NCBI RefSeq assembly: GCF_001028175.1
Contig: NZ_AEJF01000122.1
Location: 1 to 35,823 of the forward strand
DNA: 35,823 nucleotides
Origin: Caballeronia mineralivorans PML1(12)
GTDB lineage: Bacteria > Pseudomonadota > Gammaproteobacteria > Burkholderiales > Burkholderiaceae
Direction: 5' to 3'
Within the stretch, counting starts at the first letter, position 1. Every line of letters starts with the position of its first letter. Position numbers and translations under genes: made by a program. Positions 1 to 8,464 of this stretch are shown here, in pieces. Below the pieces are notes generated by a model, which was given only the letters and a program-made list of their open reading frames with translations, was not told where the DNA came from and made no database searches.

Positions 1-180
1 CGCGGCGCGTGCTTACCTGAAGGTACTAGCGACCATCCTGCAGCCTGCAGAAAAAAACACGCCTGAACACACGCGTGCGTCTTTCTTTGGGCGACAGCCT
101 GGTTCGCGAGAAATATTTCGTAAGTACAGACCGAACCCTGGTTCTTTTCTGCGCATCCCGGGCACCGGATCCAGCTGAGT
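1..180. other. Window edge, no gene recognised
   Basis: No convincing reading frame or RNA gene is visible in the first 180 bases. It presumably holds the promoter of the LprI-like gene that follows, but I cannot pick a clear -35/-10 pair. Confidence 0.4.
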
Positions 181-768
181 ATGCATGAGAAGCCCATTAT
201 TCTCATGACAACAATGACCCTCTTCAAGACCGCTCTGATCACTGCGATTCTGTTAAGCAGTCCGCTTGTCGCCCACGCGACCAGCTTCGATTGCAATCGT
301 GGCCACTCAGTCGCTGAAAAGCTGATTTGCCACAATCCCGATTTATCGAAGCTCGACGACGAACTCGGAAAGCTCTATTGGAAAGCGCGCCGCGCGGTTG
401 CCAACACACGTTCGTTCCGCGCGGACAGCGACGCCAAATGGACTTGGCGAGAAACGCACTGTACGGACGAAACGTGCCTGACAACGTGGTATTCCGGTCG
501 GATAGAGGAGCTTCAACGGCTGGTCGACGATCTGCAATTCATCGCGAAGCCCGCACCGGTTCGCACGGCCTCTGAGCAAGCGCTGCCGGAGCCCACGATC
601 GCGATCGGTCAATGTACCGTTGCGCAGCCGGGCATGATTTCGCTTGATCACTGCAGGTCGCTGATGAAAGCCAACATGCACTGGAAATACGACGTGCATG
701 GAGGCGACTGGTTCTGCGGAGTAGCCGTGCTTGACGAATCGAAATTGCCTAAGGTCTCCCTTCAGTGA
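181..768 (+). CDS. Exported LprI-like (DUF1311) protein
   Basis: Predicted periplasmic protein of up to 195 residues. A hydrophobic signal sequence runs to about residue 33, with a likely cleavage after an Ala-His-Ala. It is followed by a Cys-rich segment (about residues 36-115) with the spacing of the lysozyme-inhibitor LprI/DUF1311 domain: FDC, then EKLIC.NP.LS.LD, a W...R..C pair, and CL...Y..RI..L. Family members are small cell-envelope proteins; some inhibit lysozyme, but many have no known role. The C-terminal 80 residues contain four more Cys and match nothing I recognise. No good ribosome site precedes the ATG at 181; ATGs at 205 or 214 would give a more standard signal peptide, so the start is uncertain. 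The neighbours do not suggest a pathway. Confidence 0.7.
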   Translation: MHEKPIILMTTMTLFKTALITAILLSSPLVAHATSFDCNRGHSVAEKLICHNPDLSKLDDELGKLYWKARRAVANTRSFRADSDAKWTWRETHCTDETCLTTWYSGRIEELQRLVDDLQFIAKPAPVRTASEQALPEPTIAIGQCTVAQPGMISLDHCRSLMKANMHWKYDVHGGDWFCGVAVLDESKLPKVSLQ

Positions 769-872
769 GCGGCCGCCTCGCCTGGGTGACAGTGTCGAGA
801 ACGAGGTGACATCCTGTTCATCCCGTTTTCGGTCGGTCCATTATTTAATAATTTCAATACTCGCCAATGGCG

Positions 873-1352
873 CTAGTGCCGGTGCATTCCCCCGAACGTG
901 TGCATGCCGCCCATGCCACTGCCAAATCGCGGTCGCTCGCCGTGAAAACCCGAGCCAATCGGCGCACCGACATGCACATGATCCATTTGATGAAAATGGT
1001 GGAAGTGAGAAAAGTGGTGAAAATGATCCACGAAGATAAAACTCACGCCCGCACCGAAGTAAAGAGGCGGCCCCCAATACCAGGGATCGGGATAGGGATA
1101 GACCGCGACCGGGTACATAAGCACGCTTCCATCAGGGCTTTGCATGATCTGCCATGTGCCGTCGCTTTGGAGGCATGCCCGTCCAACGACCTGCTGCATC
1201 GAACCATCTATCTCCGCCTGCCCTACCACCGCCCGGCAATTGGTTCCAGAGTCGACGTCCGCCGCGACTGAATCGTCGTACGCTTGTGCAAGCGCAGGCG
1301 CAGCAAAACTCACGGCGGCAAGCACTATTCCCAACCGAAGTAACTGACGCAT
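873..1352 (-). CDS. Small exported His-rich surface-antigen-like protein
   Basis: Predicted exported protein of 159 residues. A signal peptide (residues 1-23, ending ALAQA) precedes a short domain with two Cys (39 and 60) in the pattern NCRAVVGQAEIDG...GRACLQSDGTWQI. This resembles the C-terminal part of the 17-kDa/RT0821-type surface antigens (CRE...GTAC..PDG.W). After a Tyr/Pro/Trp-rich stretch (80-100) comes a His/Phe cluster (about 110-127) and a Gly/Met/His-rich tail ending HRH. The His-rich tail could bind metal, but that is inference. The frame is open to 1490, but AGGAG at 1359-1363 sits six bases before the ATG at 1352 and fixes the start there or at the adjacent ATG at 1355. It is divergent from nfeD. 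Confidence 0.7.
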   Translation of the reverse strand: MRQLLRLGIVLAAVSFAAPALAQAYDDSVAADVDSGTNCRAVVGQAEIDGSMQQVVGRACLQSDGTWQIMQSPDGSVLMYPVAVYPYPDPWYWGPPLYFGAGVSFIFVDHFHHFSHFHHFHQMDHVHVGAPIGSGFHGERPRFGSGMGGMHTFGGMHRH

Positions 1353-1358
1353 CATCGT

Positions 1359-1363
1359 CTCCT
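1359..1363 (-). promoter_or_regulatory. Ribosome binding site deciding the start of the His-rich protein
   Basis: AGGAG on the minus strand lies three bases before the ATG at 1355 and six before the ATG at 1352. It rules out the much longer upstream extension of this frame, which has no such site and would bury the signal peptide. Confidence 0.65.
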
Positions 1364-1640
1364 GCATGGACCCGGCGTAATGGCGCGTGCTCGTGTTGCC
1401 GCGGTAATCGTTCGCCAATCGCGTCGGGATACAAGGATTAAACGGTCGAACCCGCGCAAATATTCCGGCATCGCGCGAAACACGTTGCACGAGACACCTC
1501 GCGGAAATGGCGCCGGTTTATCGTGGAAATCCTTAGAGCGGGCAAACTTGGTAAACGCTTAATTTGGCATAAGCTTAATGTCAGGCAACCTTCGTTGAGC
1601 CGGCGTCATCCTGTCCGCAAAAGACGCCGCTCTTACCGTA

Positions 1641-3095
1641 ATGGACCGCTATTCGTCTCGCTTGCTTCACCCGGATGCCGTGCGCGAGCTTTCCGGCACA
1701 GCGGGTTTCCTGTTGCGCAAAGCGGCGGTGTTTCTAGCAACATTGATGCTCTGCAGCGCCGCGGCTGCCAGCCCTGCCGTCGTGGTCATTCCGCTTAACG
1801 GCGCTGTTGGTCCCGCAAGCGCCGACTTCGTCGTTCGCGCGCTTTCCCGCGCCGCTGAAGAACACGCTCAACTCGCCGTTCTCGAAATCGATACGCCCGG
1901 CGGACTCGACCCGTCGATGCGGTCCATCATCAAAGCCATCCTCTCGTCACCCGTTCCCGTCGCAGCGTTCATCGCTCCGGGAGGCGCACGGGCGGCCAGC
2001 GCGGGCACGTATATCGTCTATGCAAGCCACATCGCGGCAATGGCGCCGGGCACCAACCTCGGCGCCGCCACGCCGATCCGTATCAGCGCGGGCGGGTCCA
2101 CGGAGCCATCATCGGCGGAGCCCGGCCAGGCTAAGAAAGACGCGGGTGCATCGGCTTCTTCTGCCCCGAGCACGGCATCCACCGAGACCACCAAGCAGGT
2201 GCAGGACGCCGCGGCCTACATACGCGGCCTCGCGCAACTGCGCGGCCGCAACGCGCAATGGGGCGAACGAGCCGTTCGCGAAGCGGTCAGCCTCTCGGCC
2301 AGCGAAGCGCTCGCGCAGAACGTGATCGACCTGAACGCGTCCGATGTGCCCGAGCTGCTCACGAAGCTCAACGGCCGGCATGTACGCACGATCACGGGCG
2401 ATCATGTACTCGCCACGTCCGGCGCTGCGGTCGAGACGATCCTGCCTGACTGGCGCAGCCGCTTTCTCGCGACCATCACCGACCCAAGCGTGGCGCTCAT
2501 TCTCATTACGATCGGCATGTACGGGTTGTTCTTCGAGTTTGCGAATCCTGGGCTTGCGTTGCCCGGCGTCGCGGGCGCAATCAGCCTGATGCTGGGTCTA
2601 TTTGCGTTGCAGTTGCTGCCTGTCGACTTTGCCGGGCTCGGCCTGATTCTGCTCGGCATCGCCTTTCTTGTTGCGGAGATGTTCTTGCCGACGTTCGGCA
2701 CGCTCGGCTTCGGCGGCATTGTCGCGTTTGCGATCGGCGCGCTCATGCTGTTCCGTACCGATGTCCCCGGCTACGGCATTCCAGTCTCACTCGTGATCGG
2801 CCTGACCCTTGCCACGGCGCTGTTTGTGTTTGTCGTTTCGAGCATCGCGCTGCGGGCGCGCCGGCGTCCTGTTGTGAGTGGCGCGGAGGCGATGCTCGGC
2901 AGCATAGGCGAGATGCTGGAAGACATGCCGCCAAGCGACAGCGGCTGGGCTCGCGTGCACGGAGAACGATGGCGTGTGTGTTGCCATGAAGCCCCTGCGC
3001 TGCTCGCGCGCGGGGAGCGGGTGCGTGTCCTCGGGCGTCACGGGCTCATGCTGACCGTGGCGCGGCTGGACGAGGTAAAACAAGGAGAAAAATAA
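1641..3095 (+). CDS. nfeD: NfeD long form, membrane-bound ClpP-class serine protease
   Basis: Membrane protease of 484 residues that in this family pairs with a stomatin/slipin protein (next gene). A hydrophobic N-terminal segment (about 28-44) is followed by a ClpP-like protease domain (46-245). The nucleophile is Ser120 in GARAASAGTY. The likely general-base Lys is Lys185, before the AAYIRGLAQLRGRN motif, by analogy with the Ser-Lys dyad of archaeal homologues. Between Ser and Lys lies a low-complexity Ser/Ala/Thr-rich insert (about 149-183). Four to five membrane segments follow (about 283-400), then a C-terminal OB-fold NfeD domain (about 410-478). No clear ribosome site precedes the ATG, so the start is the weakest part. 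The stop overlaps the slipin start as TAATG, showing translational coupling. Role: probably membrane quality control, by family knowledge. Confidence 0.9.
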   Translation: MDRYSSRLLHPDAVRELSGTAGFLLRKAAVFLATLMLCSAAAASPAVVVIPLNGAVGPASADFVVRALSRAAEEHAQLAVLEIDTPGGLDPSMRSIIKAILSSPVPVAAFIAPGGARAASAGTYIVYASHIAAMAPGTNLGAATPIRISAGGSTEPSSAEPGQAKKDAGASASSAPSTASTETTKQVQDAAAYIRGLAQLRGRNAQWGERAVREAVSLSASEALAQNVIDLNASDVPELLTKLNGRHVRTITGDHVLATSGAAVETILPDWRSRFLATITDPSVALILITIGMYGLFFEFANPGLALPGVAGAISLMLGLFALQLLPVDFAGLGLILLGIAFLVAEMFLPTFGTLGFGGIVAFAIGALMLFRTDVPGYGIPVSLVIGLTLATALFVFVVSSIALRARRRPVVSGAEAMLGSIGEMLEDMPPSDSGWARVHGERWRVCCHEAPALLARGERVRVLGRHGLMLTVARLDEVKQGEK

Positions 3096-3868
3096 TGGCC
3101 GGTTTTACGTTTGGCTTCAGCGGTATCTTGCTGGCGCTTGTCATCCTCATCGTGTTCTCGTCGATACGCATCTTTCGTGAATACGAACGCGGCGTCGTCT
3201 TCATGCTCGGCCGCTTCTGGAAGGTCAAGGGGCCGGGCCTCGTCCTCATCATTCCGGCGGTGCAGCAAGTAGTGAGAATGGATTTACGTACCGTGGTCTT
3301 CGACGTGCCTCCGCAGGACGTCATCACTCGGGACAACGTGTCCGTGAAAGTGAACGCGGTTGTCTACTTTCGCGTAGTCGATCCGGAGAAGGCGGTGATT
3401 CAAGTCGCTCGCTTTCTGGAGGCGACCAGTCAGTTGTCGCAAACGACCTTGCGCGCGATTCTCGGCAAGCATGAACTTGATGAGCTGCTTGCGGAACGCG
3501 AACGTCTCAACACGGACATTCAAAAGGTACTCGATGCGCAGACCGATGCATGGGGCATCAAGGTGTCGAACGTCGAGATCAAGGACGTCGACCTGAACGA
3601 GACCATGGTGCGTGCAATCGCCCGGCAAGCCGAAGCAGAGCGTGAGCGGCGCGCCAAGATCATCCACGCGGAAGGCGAACTGCAAGCATCGGAAAAACTG
3701 CTGCAGGCAGCGCAAATGCTCGCACAAGCACCGCAAGCCATGCAACTGCGCTATCTGCAAACACTGACGACGATCGCCGGCGACAAGAATTCAACCATCG
3801 TTTTTCCGATGCCTATCGATTTGATCAGTTCGCTTCTTGAGCGGCTCAAGGGGCCTCCGCAAACTTAA
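3095..3868 (+). CDS. Slipin, SPFH/band-7 family protein
   Basis: Stomatin-like protein of 257 residues. One N-terminal membrane segment (about 1-25) precedes the SPFH domain (about 27-190), with the typical stretch RTVVFDVPPQDVITRDNVSV and further on VYFRVVDPEKAV. A charged Ala/Glu-rich coiled-coil region (about 170-220, ERERRAKIIHAEGE) comes near the C-terminus. Length and layout are normal for bacterial slipins. Such proteins form oligomeric membrane scaffolds and are commonly encoded directly after long-form NfeD, whose protease domain cuts slipin C-termini in studied archaeal examples. The start codon overlaps the nfeD stop by one base and is preceded by AAGGAG. The pair is clearly one transcriptional unit. 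Confidence 0.93.
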   Translation: MAGFTFGFSGILLALVILIVFSSIRIFREYERGVVFMLGRFWKVKGPGLVLIIPAVQQVVRMDLRTVVFDVPPQDVITRDNVSVKVNAVVYFRVVDPEKAVIQVARFLEATSQLSQTTLRAILGKHELDELLAERERLNTDIQKVLDAQTDAWGIKVSNVEIKDVDLNETMVRAIARQAEAERERRAKIIHAEGELQASEKLLQAAQMLAQAPQAMQLRYLQTLTTIAGDKNSTIVFPMPIDLISSLLERLKGPPQT

Positions 3869-3994
3869 GGATGCAGGGCTTGGTGGTGCGGTGACGGCAC
3901 GCTTAGGCCTCGTACTGATCGCCGCCGCTAAGGGCCGCTAAGGGACACCTCAAAAATCATGCGGAGATTACATTAATGGAAAAAATAAATGAAT

Positions 3995-4023
3995 TTGACG
4001 CCTTACTCCTCAAGCGATAGATT
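3995..4023 (+). promoter_or_regulatory. Candidate sigma-70 promoter for the ClC channel gene
   Basis: TTGACG at 3995-4000 and TAGATT at 4018-4023 are separated by exactly 17 bases, in an AT-rich stretch between slipin and the channel gene, about 94 bases upstream of the ATG. Five of six and four of six positions match the consensus. The rest of the 248-base gap holds nothing else I can name. Confidence 0.45.
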
Positions 4024-4116
4024 CGGGTTCGCGCTAATTGAAATTCTTAATAACGCTTAACCACGGTCAAAGAATGCTCTGCCGGCCACACCCTTTCATA
4101 TAACCAACAACCCCCG

Positions 4117-5448
4117 ATGCACGCTCAACCACCCCGCCCGCGAGTTCCCGGCAGTCCACTCATCAGATTCGCGGTGGTCACCGTCCTCACGGGGATCGGA
4201 GCCGGCTTGGGTGGTATGGCGTTGGCGCTGCTCCTGCATTTTCTCCAGCACGTCGCTTACGGCTATAGCATCACGCGCCTGATCGGGAATGAGAGCTTCT
4301 ATGAGGGAGTCGAGGCTGCATCGGCTGGCCGCCGGATCGCCGTGCTCGCGGCTTGCGGCGTCATTGCGGGCTGCGGCTGGTTCGCCATCTATCGCTACGG
4401 GCGGCCACTGGTCAGCATCAAGAAGGCAGTGGCGTCCGACGACCCGCGCATGCCTCCCGTCACCACGGCTGCGCACGCCCTCCTCCAGATCATCACCGTT
4501 GCACTGGGCTCGCCGCTCGGCCGCGAAGTCGCGCCCCGCGAGATTGGCTCGTTGCTTGCAGGGTGGCTGTCGCATTACGCTGGACTGAGTGTCGAGCAAA
4601 CGCGCTTGATGGTGGCCTGCGGCGCAGGGGCCGGGCTCGCCGCCGTGTACAACGTCCCGTTTGGCGGAGCGATCTTTATTCTTGAAGTATTGCTCCGGTC
4701 GTTCGAGGTGCGCGTTGTCATTCCCGCGCTGGTCACGTCCGTCATTGCGGCCGTGGTCGCTTGGCTTGGCCTCGGTGACGCATCGCAATACGTGGTCCCG
4801 CACTTCGGTTTGAGCGCAAACCTCGTGACGTGGGCCATCGTCACGGGTCCAGTGTTTGGCGTCGCCGCCTTCGCGTTCGTCCAGTTGACGACAAAAGCTC
4901 GCGCAGCCGCACCGAAAGGATGGATGCTACCGCTTCTATCTCTCGCCAACTTCCTGATCATCGGTTTACTCGCGGTGTCTTTCCCGCAGATTCTCGGCAA
5001 CGGCAAGACGCCTGCGCAACTGGGCTTCAGCAACGAACTGACAATCGGCCTTGCGGGAACGCTCCTGGTCATCAAGGTCGCCATTACCGCGAGCAGTCTG
5101 CGTGCGGGTGCTCAAGGTGGATTGCTGACGCCCGGCATGTCCAACGGCGCGCTGCTGGCTATCGTGCTGGGCGGGCTCTGGACCTTGATATGGCCGGGAA
5201 CGCCCATGGGCGCTTTCGCGATCGTCGGGGCCACGGCCTTTCTCGCCTCATCGATGAAAATGCCGATCACCGCGCTGGTCCTCATGGTCGAGTTCACACG
5301 CGTCGATCACGATTTCCTCGTGCCCATGCTGTGCGCAGTGGCCGGATCGATAGCAATCAGCCGCTCGCTTGAACTCCGGATGCAAGCGCATGCGCGATCT
5401 TCAAAGCCGGGTTCGGAGCTCAAGGGCGCTGCAGTATCGCGAGGCTGA
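4117..5448 (+). CDS. ClC-type chloride channel or transporter
   Basis: Integral membrane protein of 443 residues with about ten to twelve membrane segments. It has the ClC signature regions: GSPLGREVAPRE (131-142), where Glu137 aligns with the gating glutamate of the GREGP motif; GAGAGLAAVYNVPFGGAIF (169-187), the classic helix after the selectivity filter; and GGLLTPG (334-340), corresponding to GxFxP. The motif variant GREVAPRE resembles the GREGAP form of a proteobacterial ClC subgroup rather than E. coli ClcA. There is no CBS domain. I cannot say whether it is a channel or an H+/Cl- exchanger, and fluoride specificity is not excluded. The start at 4117 lacks a strong ribosome site. It is convergent with the dehydrogenase gene, with only seven bases between stops. 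Confidence 0.9.
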   Translation: MHAQPPRPRVPGSPLIRFAVVTVLTGIGAGLGGMALALLLHFLQHVAYGYSITRLIGNESFYEGVEAASAGRRIAVLAACGVIAGCGWFAIYRYGRPLVSIKKAVASDDPRMPPVTTAAHALLQIITVALGSPLGREVAPREIGSLLAGWLSHYAGLSVEQTRLMVACGAGAGLAAVYNVPFGGAIFILEVLLRSFEVRVVIPALVTSVIAAVVAWLGLGDASQYVVPHFGLSANLVTWAIVTGPVFGVAAFAFVQLTTKARAAAPKGWMLPLLSLANFLIIGLLAVSFPQILGNGKTPAQLGFSNELTIGLAGTLLVIKVAITASSLRAGAQGGLLTPGMSNGALLAIVLGGLWTLIWPGTPMGAFAIVGATAFLASSMKMPITALVLMVEFTRVDHDFLVPMLCAVAGSIAISRSLELRMQAHARSSKPGSELKGAAVSRG

Positions 5449-5455
5449 AGACCAT

Positions 5456-8422
5456 TCACGCCCCACACGCCAGCGCCAGCAACTCCGCCAAGTGCATGGC
5501 TTCACGCCGTGTGCCGTGGCGAATCTGTTCGCGGCAACTGAAGCCGTTTGTCAGCACGATGGTGTCTTTACTCGCTTGCCTCACCGCCGGGAAAAGAACC
5601 TGCTCGCCCACGTTATCCGCTATGTCGATATGGTCGGGATGAAACCCAAACGATCCCGCCAGACCACAGCAGCCGCTATCCAGCAGCGTGAATCGCGCGC
5701 CCATTCTTTCGAGCAGCACACGTTCTCCGTTGGTTCCGAACAAAGACTTCTGATGGCAGTGTGCGTGAACAAGCACCTGCGCTTCAAAACGCGGCGGCAC
5801 GTAGTTCTGTTCGACAAGAAAGTCGCCGAACAACCACACGCTCGATGCCAGGCGCTGTGCGCGCGGATCGTCGGGAAACAGTTTCAGCAGTTCGTCCTTG
5901 AACACGGACATACACCCTGGTTCCAGTCCGACAAGAGCAAGCGGAACGTCGCCTGGATCGTCACGGGCGAATTCCAGCGCAAGCGTTGTGAGGATGGCTT
6001 CGAGCTTTTCACGTGCGGTGTCGAGGTAGCCGAAGTCATAAAGCGGGCGGCCGCAGCACAACAGTTTCGCCGGCAATACCGTTTCAAAACCCGCGTGCCG
6101 AAGCACCTTGACGGCGGCCAGAGCGATCTCTGGATGGAAGTGCTCGCAGAAGGTATCGACCCACAGGATCACCTTGCCGCGCAGCGGTGCTGCCGATTTA
6201 TTAAGCGTGTTATTCGAGCGGTCCTCGGCGAAGCGCGTGCGAAACGTCTGCGATGCAAACCGCGGTAGCGCCCGGCGTTGCGCCGTACCCGCGATCCGTT
6301 TCGCAAGCGTGGCGAATGCCGGTGTTTGCGTCAGCAGGTTCGCCATCCACGGCCACTTCGCAGCGAGCGGCGCCCAGTCCCCAATACGGCCCATGAACAA
6401 CGCCTGCCGGGGGCGGCGCTTCGTCTCGTAGTAATGCGATAAAAATTCAGCCTTGTAGGTGGCCATGTCGACATGCGTCGGGCAATCGCTGCGGCATCCC
6501 TTGCACGACAGACACGTATCGAGGGCTTCCTTGACCGGCTCGCTGTTCCACTGTCCATCGACTACATCGCCTTGCAGCATTTCCCATAACAAGCGGCTGC
6601 GTCCACGCGTTGAATAACGTTCCTCGCGTGTGGCGCGATAACTCGGGCACATCGTGCTGCCGGTGAGCGAGCGGCATCGTCCCATACCGACACAGCGCTC
6701 CACCGCGCGTTGAAAACCATTGCCCTCGGCGCTGCGAAACGCGAAGCGCGTGTGGAAGTTCACCACCTTGTATTGCGGCCCCATGCGCAAGTTGTCGTCG
6801 AGCCGATACGCCTGCACAACCTTGCCCGGATTCATCCGGTTCTGCGGGTCCCAGATACGCTTGAACTCGCGCATTGCTTCCATCAGTTCTTCGCCAAACA
6901 TGATCGGCAAGAACTCGGCCTTGGCTTGCCCATCGCCATGTTCGCCCGACAGCGAACCGCCGTAACGCACTACGAGCTCCGCCGCTTCACGCGTGAAGTT
7001 GCGCCATTGACTCACGCCCGCCGCGCTGGTCAGGTCGAAGGTAATGCGCGCGTGCACGCAGCCATCGCCGAAATGCCCGAACAGCGACGTGCGGTATCCG
7101 TACCGCTCGACAAGCGCCTGGAACGCGCGCAGATAATCTCCCAGCTGATCAGGATCGACCGCGACATCTTCCCAGCCTACTTTCGGATCGGGCACAGTGG
7201 GATCGATGGAAAGCTGCGTTGCCGATGCACCCGTTTCGCGAATCAGCCAGATGCGCTTTTGCATATCGGGATCGGTCACGAGCCACGTCGACGGTATCGG
7301 TCCCGTGGTGCGAGCCGCAAGACTAAGGACAGTTTGCTCGGCCAACGCAACCGCCTGCTCGACGGTGTCCGCGCCAAACTCCACGATGACCCATGCGTCG
7401 CCTGCGGGCAGCATCGCTATCTCACCTGCACGCAGGCCGCGCGCCTGCAAACCACGGATGATTTCCCGATCAAGTCCTTCGATAGCAATTGGTTTGAACT
7501 GCCGGTATTCCGGCAACGCGTCCGCAGCGGCATAGATATCGGGGAACCCGAGCACGAGCGAGACGCGTACGGCGGGGCTCGGCACAAGACGAACTTTGGC
7601 TGCAACGGTCAGCGCGCATGTGCCTTCCGTGCCCACCAATGCACGGGCCACATTAAAGCCGTTCTCGGGCAGCAACTGATCGAGATTGAAGCCGGATACA
7701 CGACGCCGGATGTCAGGAAAACGGGTACGAATCTGCGTAGCGTAACGATCCCTCAGGTCTTTCAGATCGCTGTATATCTGCCCGCGCCGCCCGCCTGCCG
7801 CGATGATTGCTTCGAGCTCGTCATCGAAAGTCGGCCCGACCCAGAAGCGCTCGCCGTCGTAGGTCATGACCTCGAGCGCTTCGACGTTCTCCAGCGTCTT
7901 GCCCGCCATCACCGAATGCGGCCCGCAGGAATTGTTGCCGATCATGCCGCCTAATGTGCAACGGCTATGCGTCGATGGATCCGGTGCAAAGGTCAGGCCG
8001 TAGACTTCGGCCGCGTCGCGCAGCGTGTCGCAAATCACGCCCGGTTCGACAAGCGCCGTGCGCTGCGTTTCATTGACATCGAGTATCCGGTTGCAGCTCT
8101 TCGACAAATCGAACACGACCGCAACGTTGACGGTCTGACCGCTCATCGACGTACCGCCGCCTCGCGAGAGAATGGGCACGTTGTGATGGCGGCAGATCGC
8201 GACCGCCGCGATCAGTTCATCGATAGACGCCGGCACCACTACGCCTATTGGCGTTTGCCGGTAGTTCGACGCATCCGATGCATATGCCGCACGATGGGCC
8301 GCATCGAACCTGACAGCCGGCCCGAGCGCGGCGCGCAATTCCGCTTCGAGCGGCGAATAGTCTGTGCTGCCAGCGCGCGAAACGTCGTCAAGCCGCGTGG
8401 TGTCCTGCGTGTTCGCGTTCAC
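5456..8422 (-). CDS. FAD/Fe-S D-2-hydroxyacid dehydrogenase, YdiJ-like
   Basis: Large flavoprotein of 988 residues that fuses three modules. An FAD-binding domain (about 55-280) carries GGGTSMSGQ (88-96) and DPSTHSRCTLGGMIGNNSCG. The FAD-oxidase C-terminal domain (about 280-540) carries HFGDGCVHARI and GEHGDG. An iron-sulfur/CCG region (about 570-985) has Cys576, Cys582 and Cys591, CLSCKGCRSDCP (636-647), and CCG-type motifs PGCMSVF, HCHQKSLFG and GCCGLAGSFGF. This is the architecture of E. coli YdiJ, and also of D-lactate and D-2-hydroxyglutarate dehydrogenases, which pass electrons from a D-2-hydroxyacid to the membrane quinone pool. The substrate is not readable from sequence. GAGG lies six bases before the ATG. 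It is the last gene of the ABC-transporter operon, 42 bases after the LVIVD gene, so it may oxidise a product of the imported compound. Confidence 0.88.
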   Translation of the reverse strand: MNANTQDTTRLDDVSRAGSTDYSPLEAELRAALGPAVRFDAAHRAAYASDASNYRQTPIGVVVPASIDELIAAVAICRHHNVPILSRGGGTSMSGQTVNVAVVFDLSKSCNRILDVNETQRTALVEPGVICDTLRDAAEVYGLTFAPDPSTHSRCTLGGMIGNNSCGPHSVMAGKTLENVEALEVMTYDGERFWVGPTFDDELEAIIAAGGRRGQIYSDLKDLRDRYATQIRTRFPDIRRRVSGFNLDQLLPENGFNVARALVGTEGTCALTVAAKVRLVPSPAVRVSLVLGFPDIYAAADALPEYRQFKPIAIEGLDREIIRGLQARGLRAGEIAMLPAGDAWVIVEFGADTVEQAVALAEQTVLSLAARTTGPIPSTWLVTDPDMQKRIWLIRETGASATQLSIDPTVPDPKVGWEDVAVDPDQLGDYLRAFQALVERYGYRTSLFGHFGDGCVHARITFDLTSAAGVSQWRNFTREAAELVVRYGGSLSGEHGDGQAKAEFLPIMFGEELMEAMREFKRIWDPQNRMNPGKVVQAYRLDDNLRMGPQYKVVNFHTRFAFRSAEGNGFQRAVERCVGMGRCRSLTGSTMCPSYRATREERYSTRGRSRLLWEMLQGDVVDGQWNSEPVKEALDTCLSCKGCRSDCPTHVDMATYKAEFLSHYYETKRRPRQALFMGRIGDWAPLAAKWPWMANLLTQTPAFATLAKRIAGTAQRRALPRFASQTFRTRFAEDRSNNTLNKSAAPLRGKVILWVDTFCEHFHPEIALAAVKVLRHAGFETVLPAKLLCCGRPLYDFGYLDTAREKLEAILTTLALEFARDDPGDVPLALVGLEPGCMSVFKDELLKLFPDDPRAQRLASSVWLFGDFLVEQNYVPPRFEAQVLVHAHCHQKSLFGTNGERVLLERMGARFTLLDSGCCGLAGSFGFHPDHIDIADNVGEQVLFPAVRQASKDTIVLTNGFSCREQIRHGTRREAMHLAELLALACGA

Positions 8423-8464
8423 ATGTTGCCTCGGTTTGTCACTACGTTCAGGACCTGAATCGCC

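Noticed and set aside
5369..8458. Long plus-strand frames opposite the YdiJ-like dehydrogenase
   Set aside because: They are antisense shadows produced by high GC content; the minus-strand frame has complete FAD and Fe-S motifs over 988 residues.
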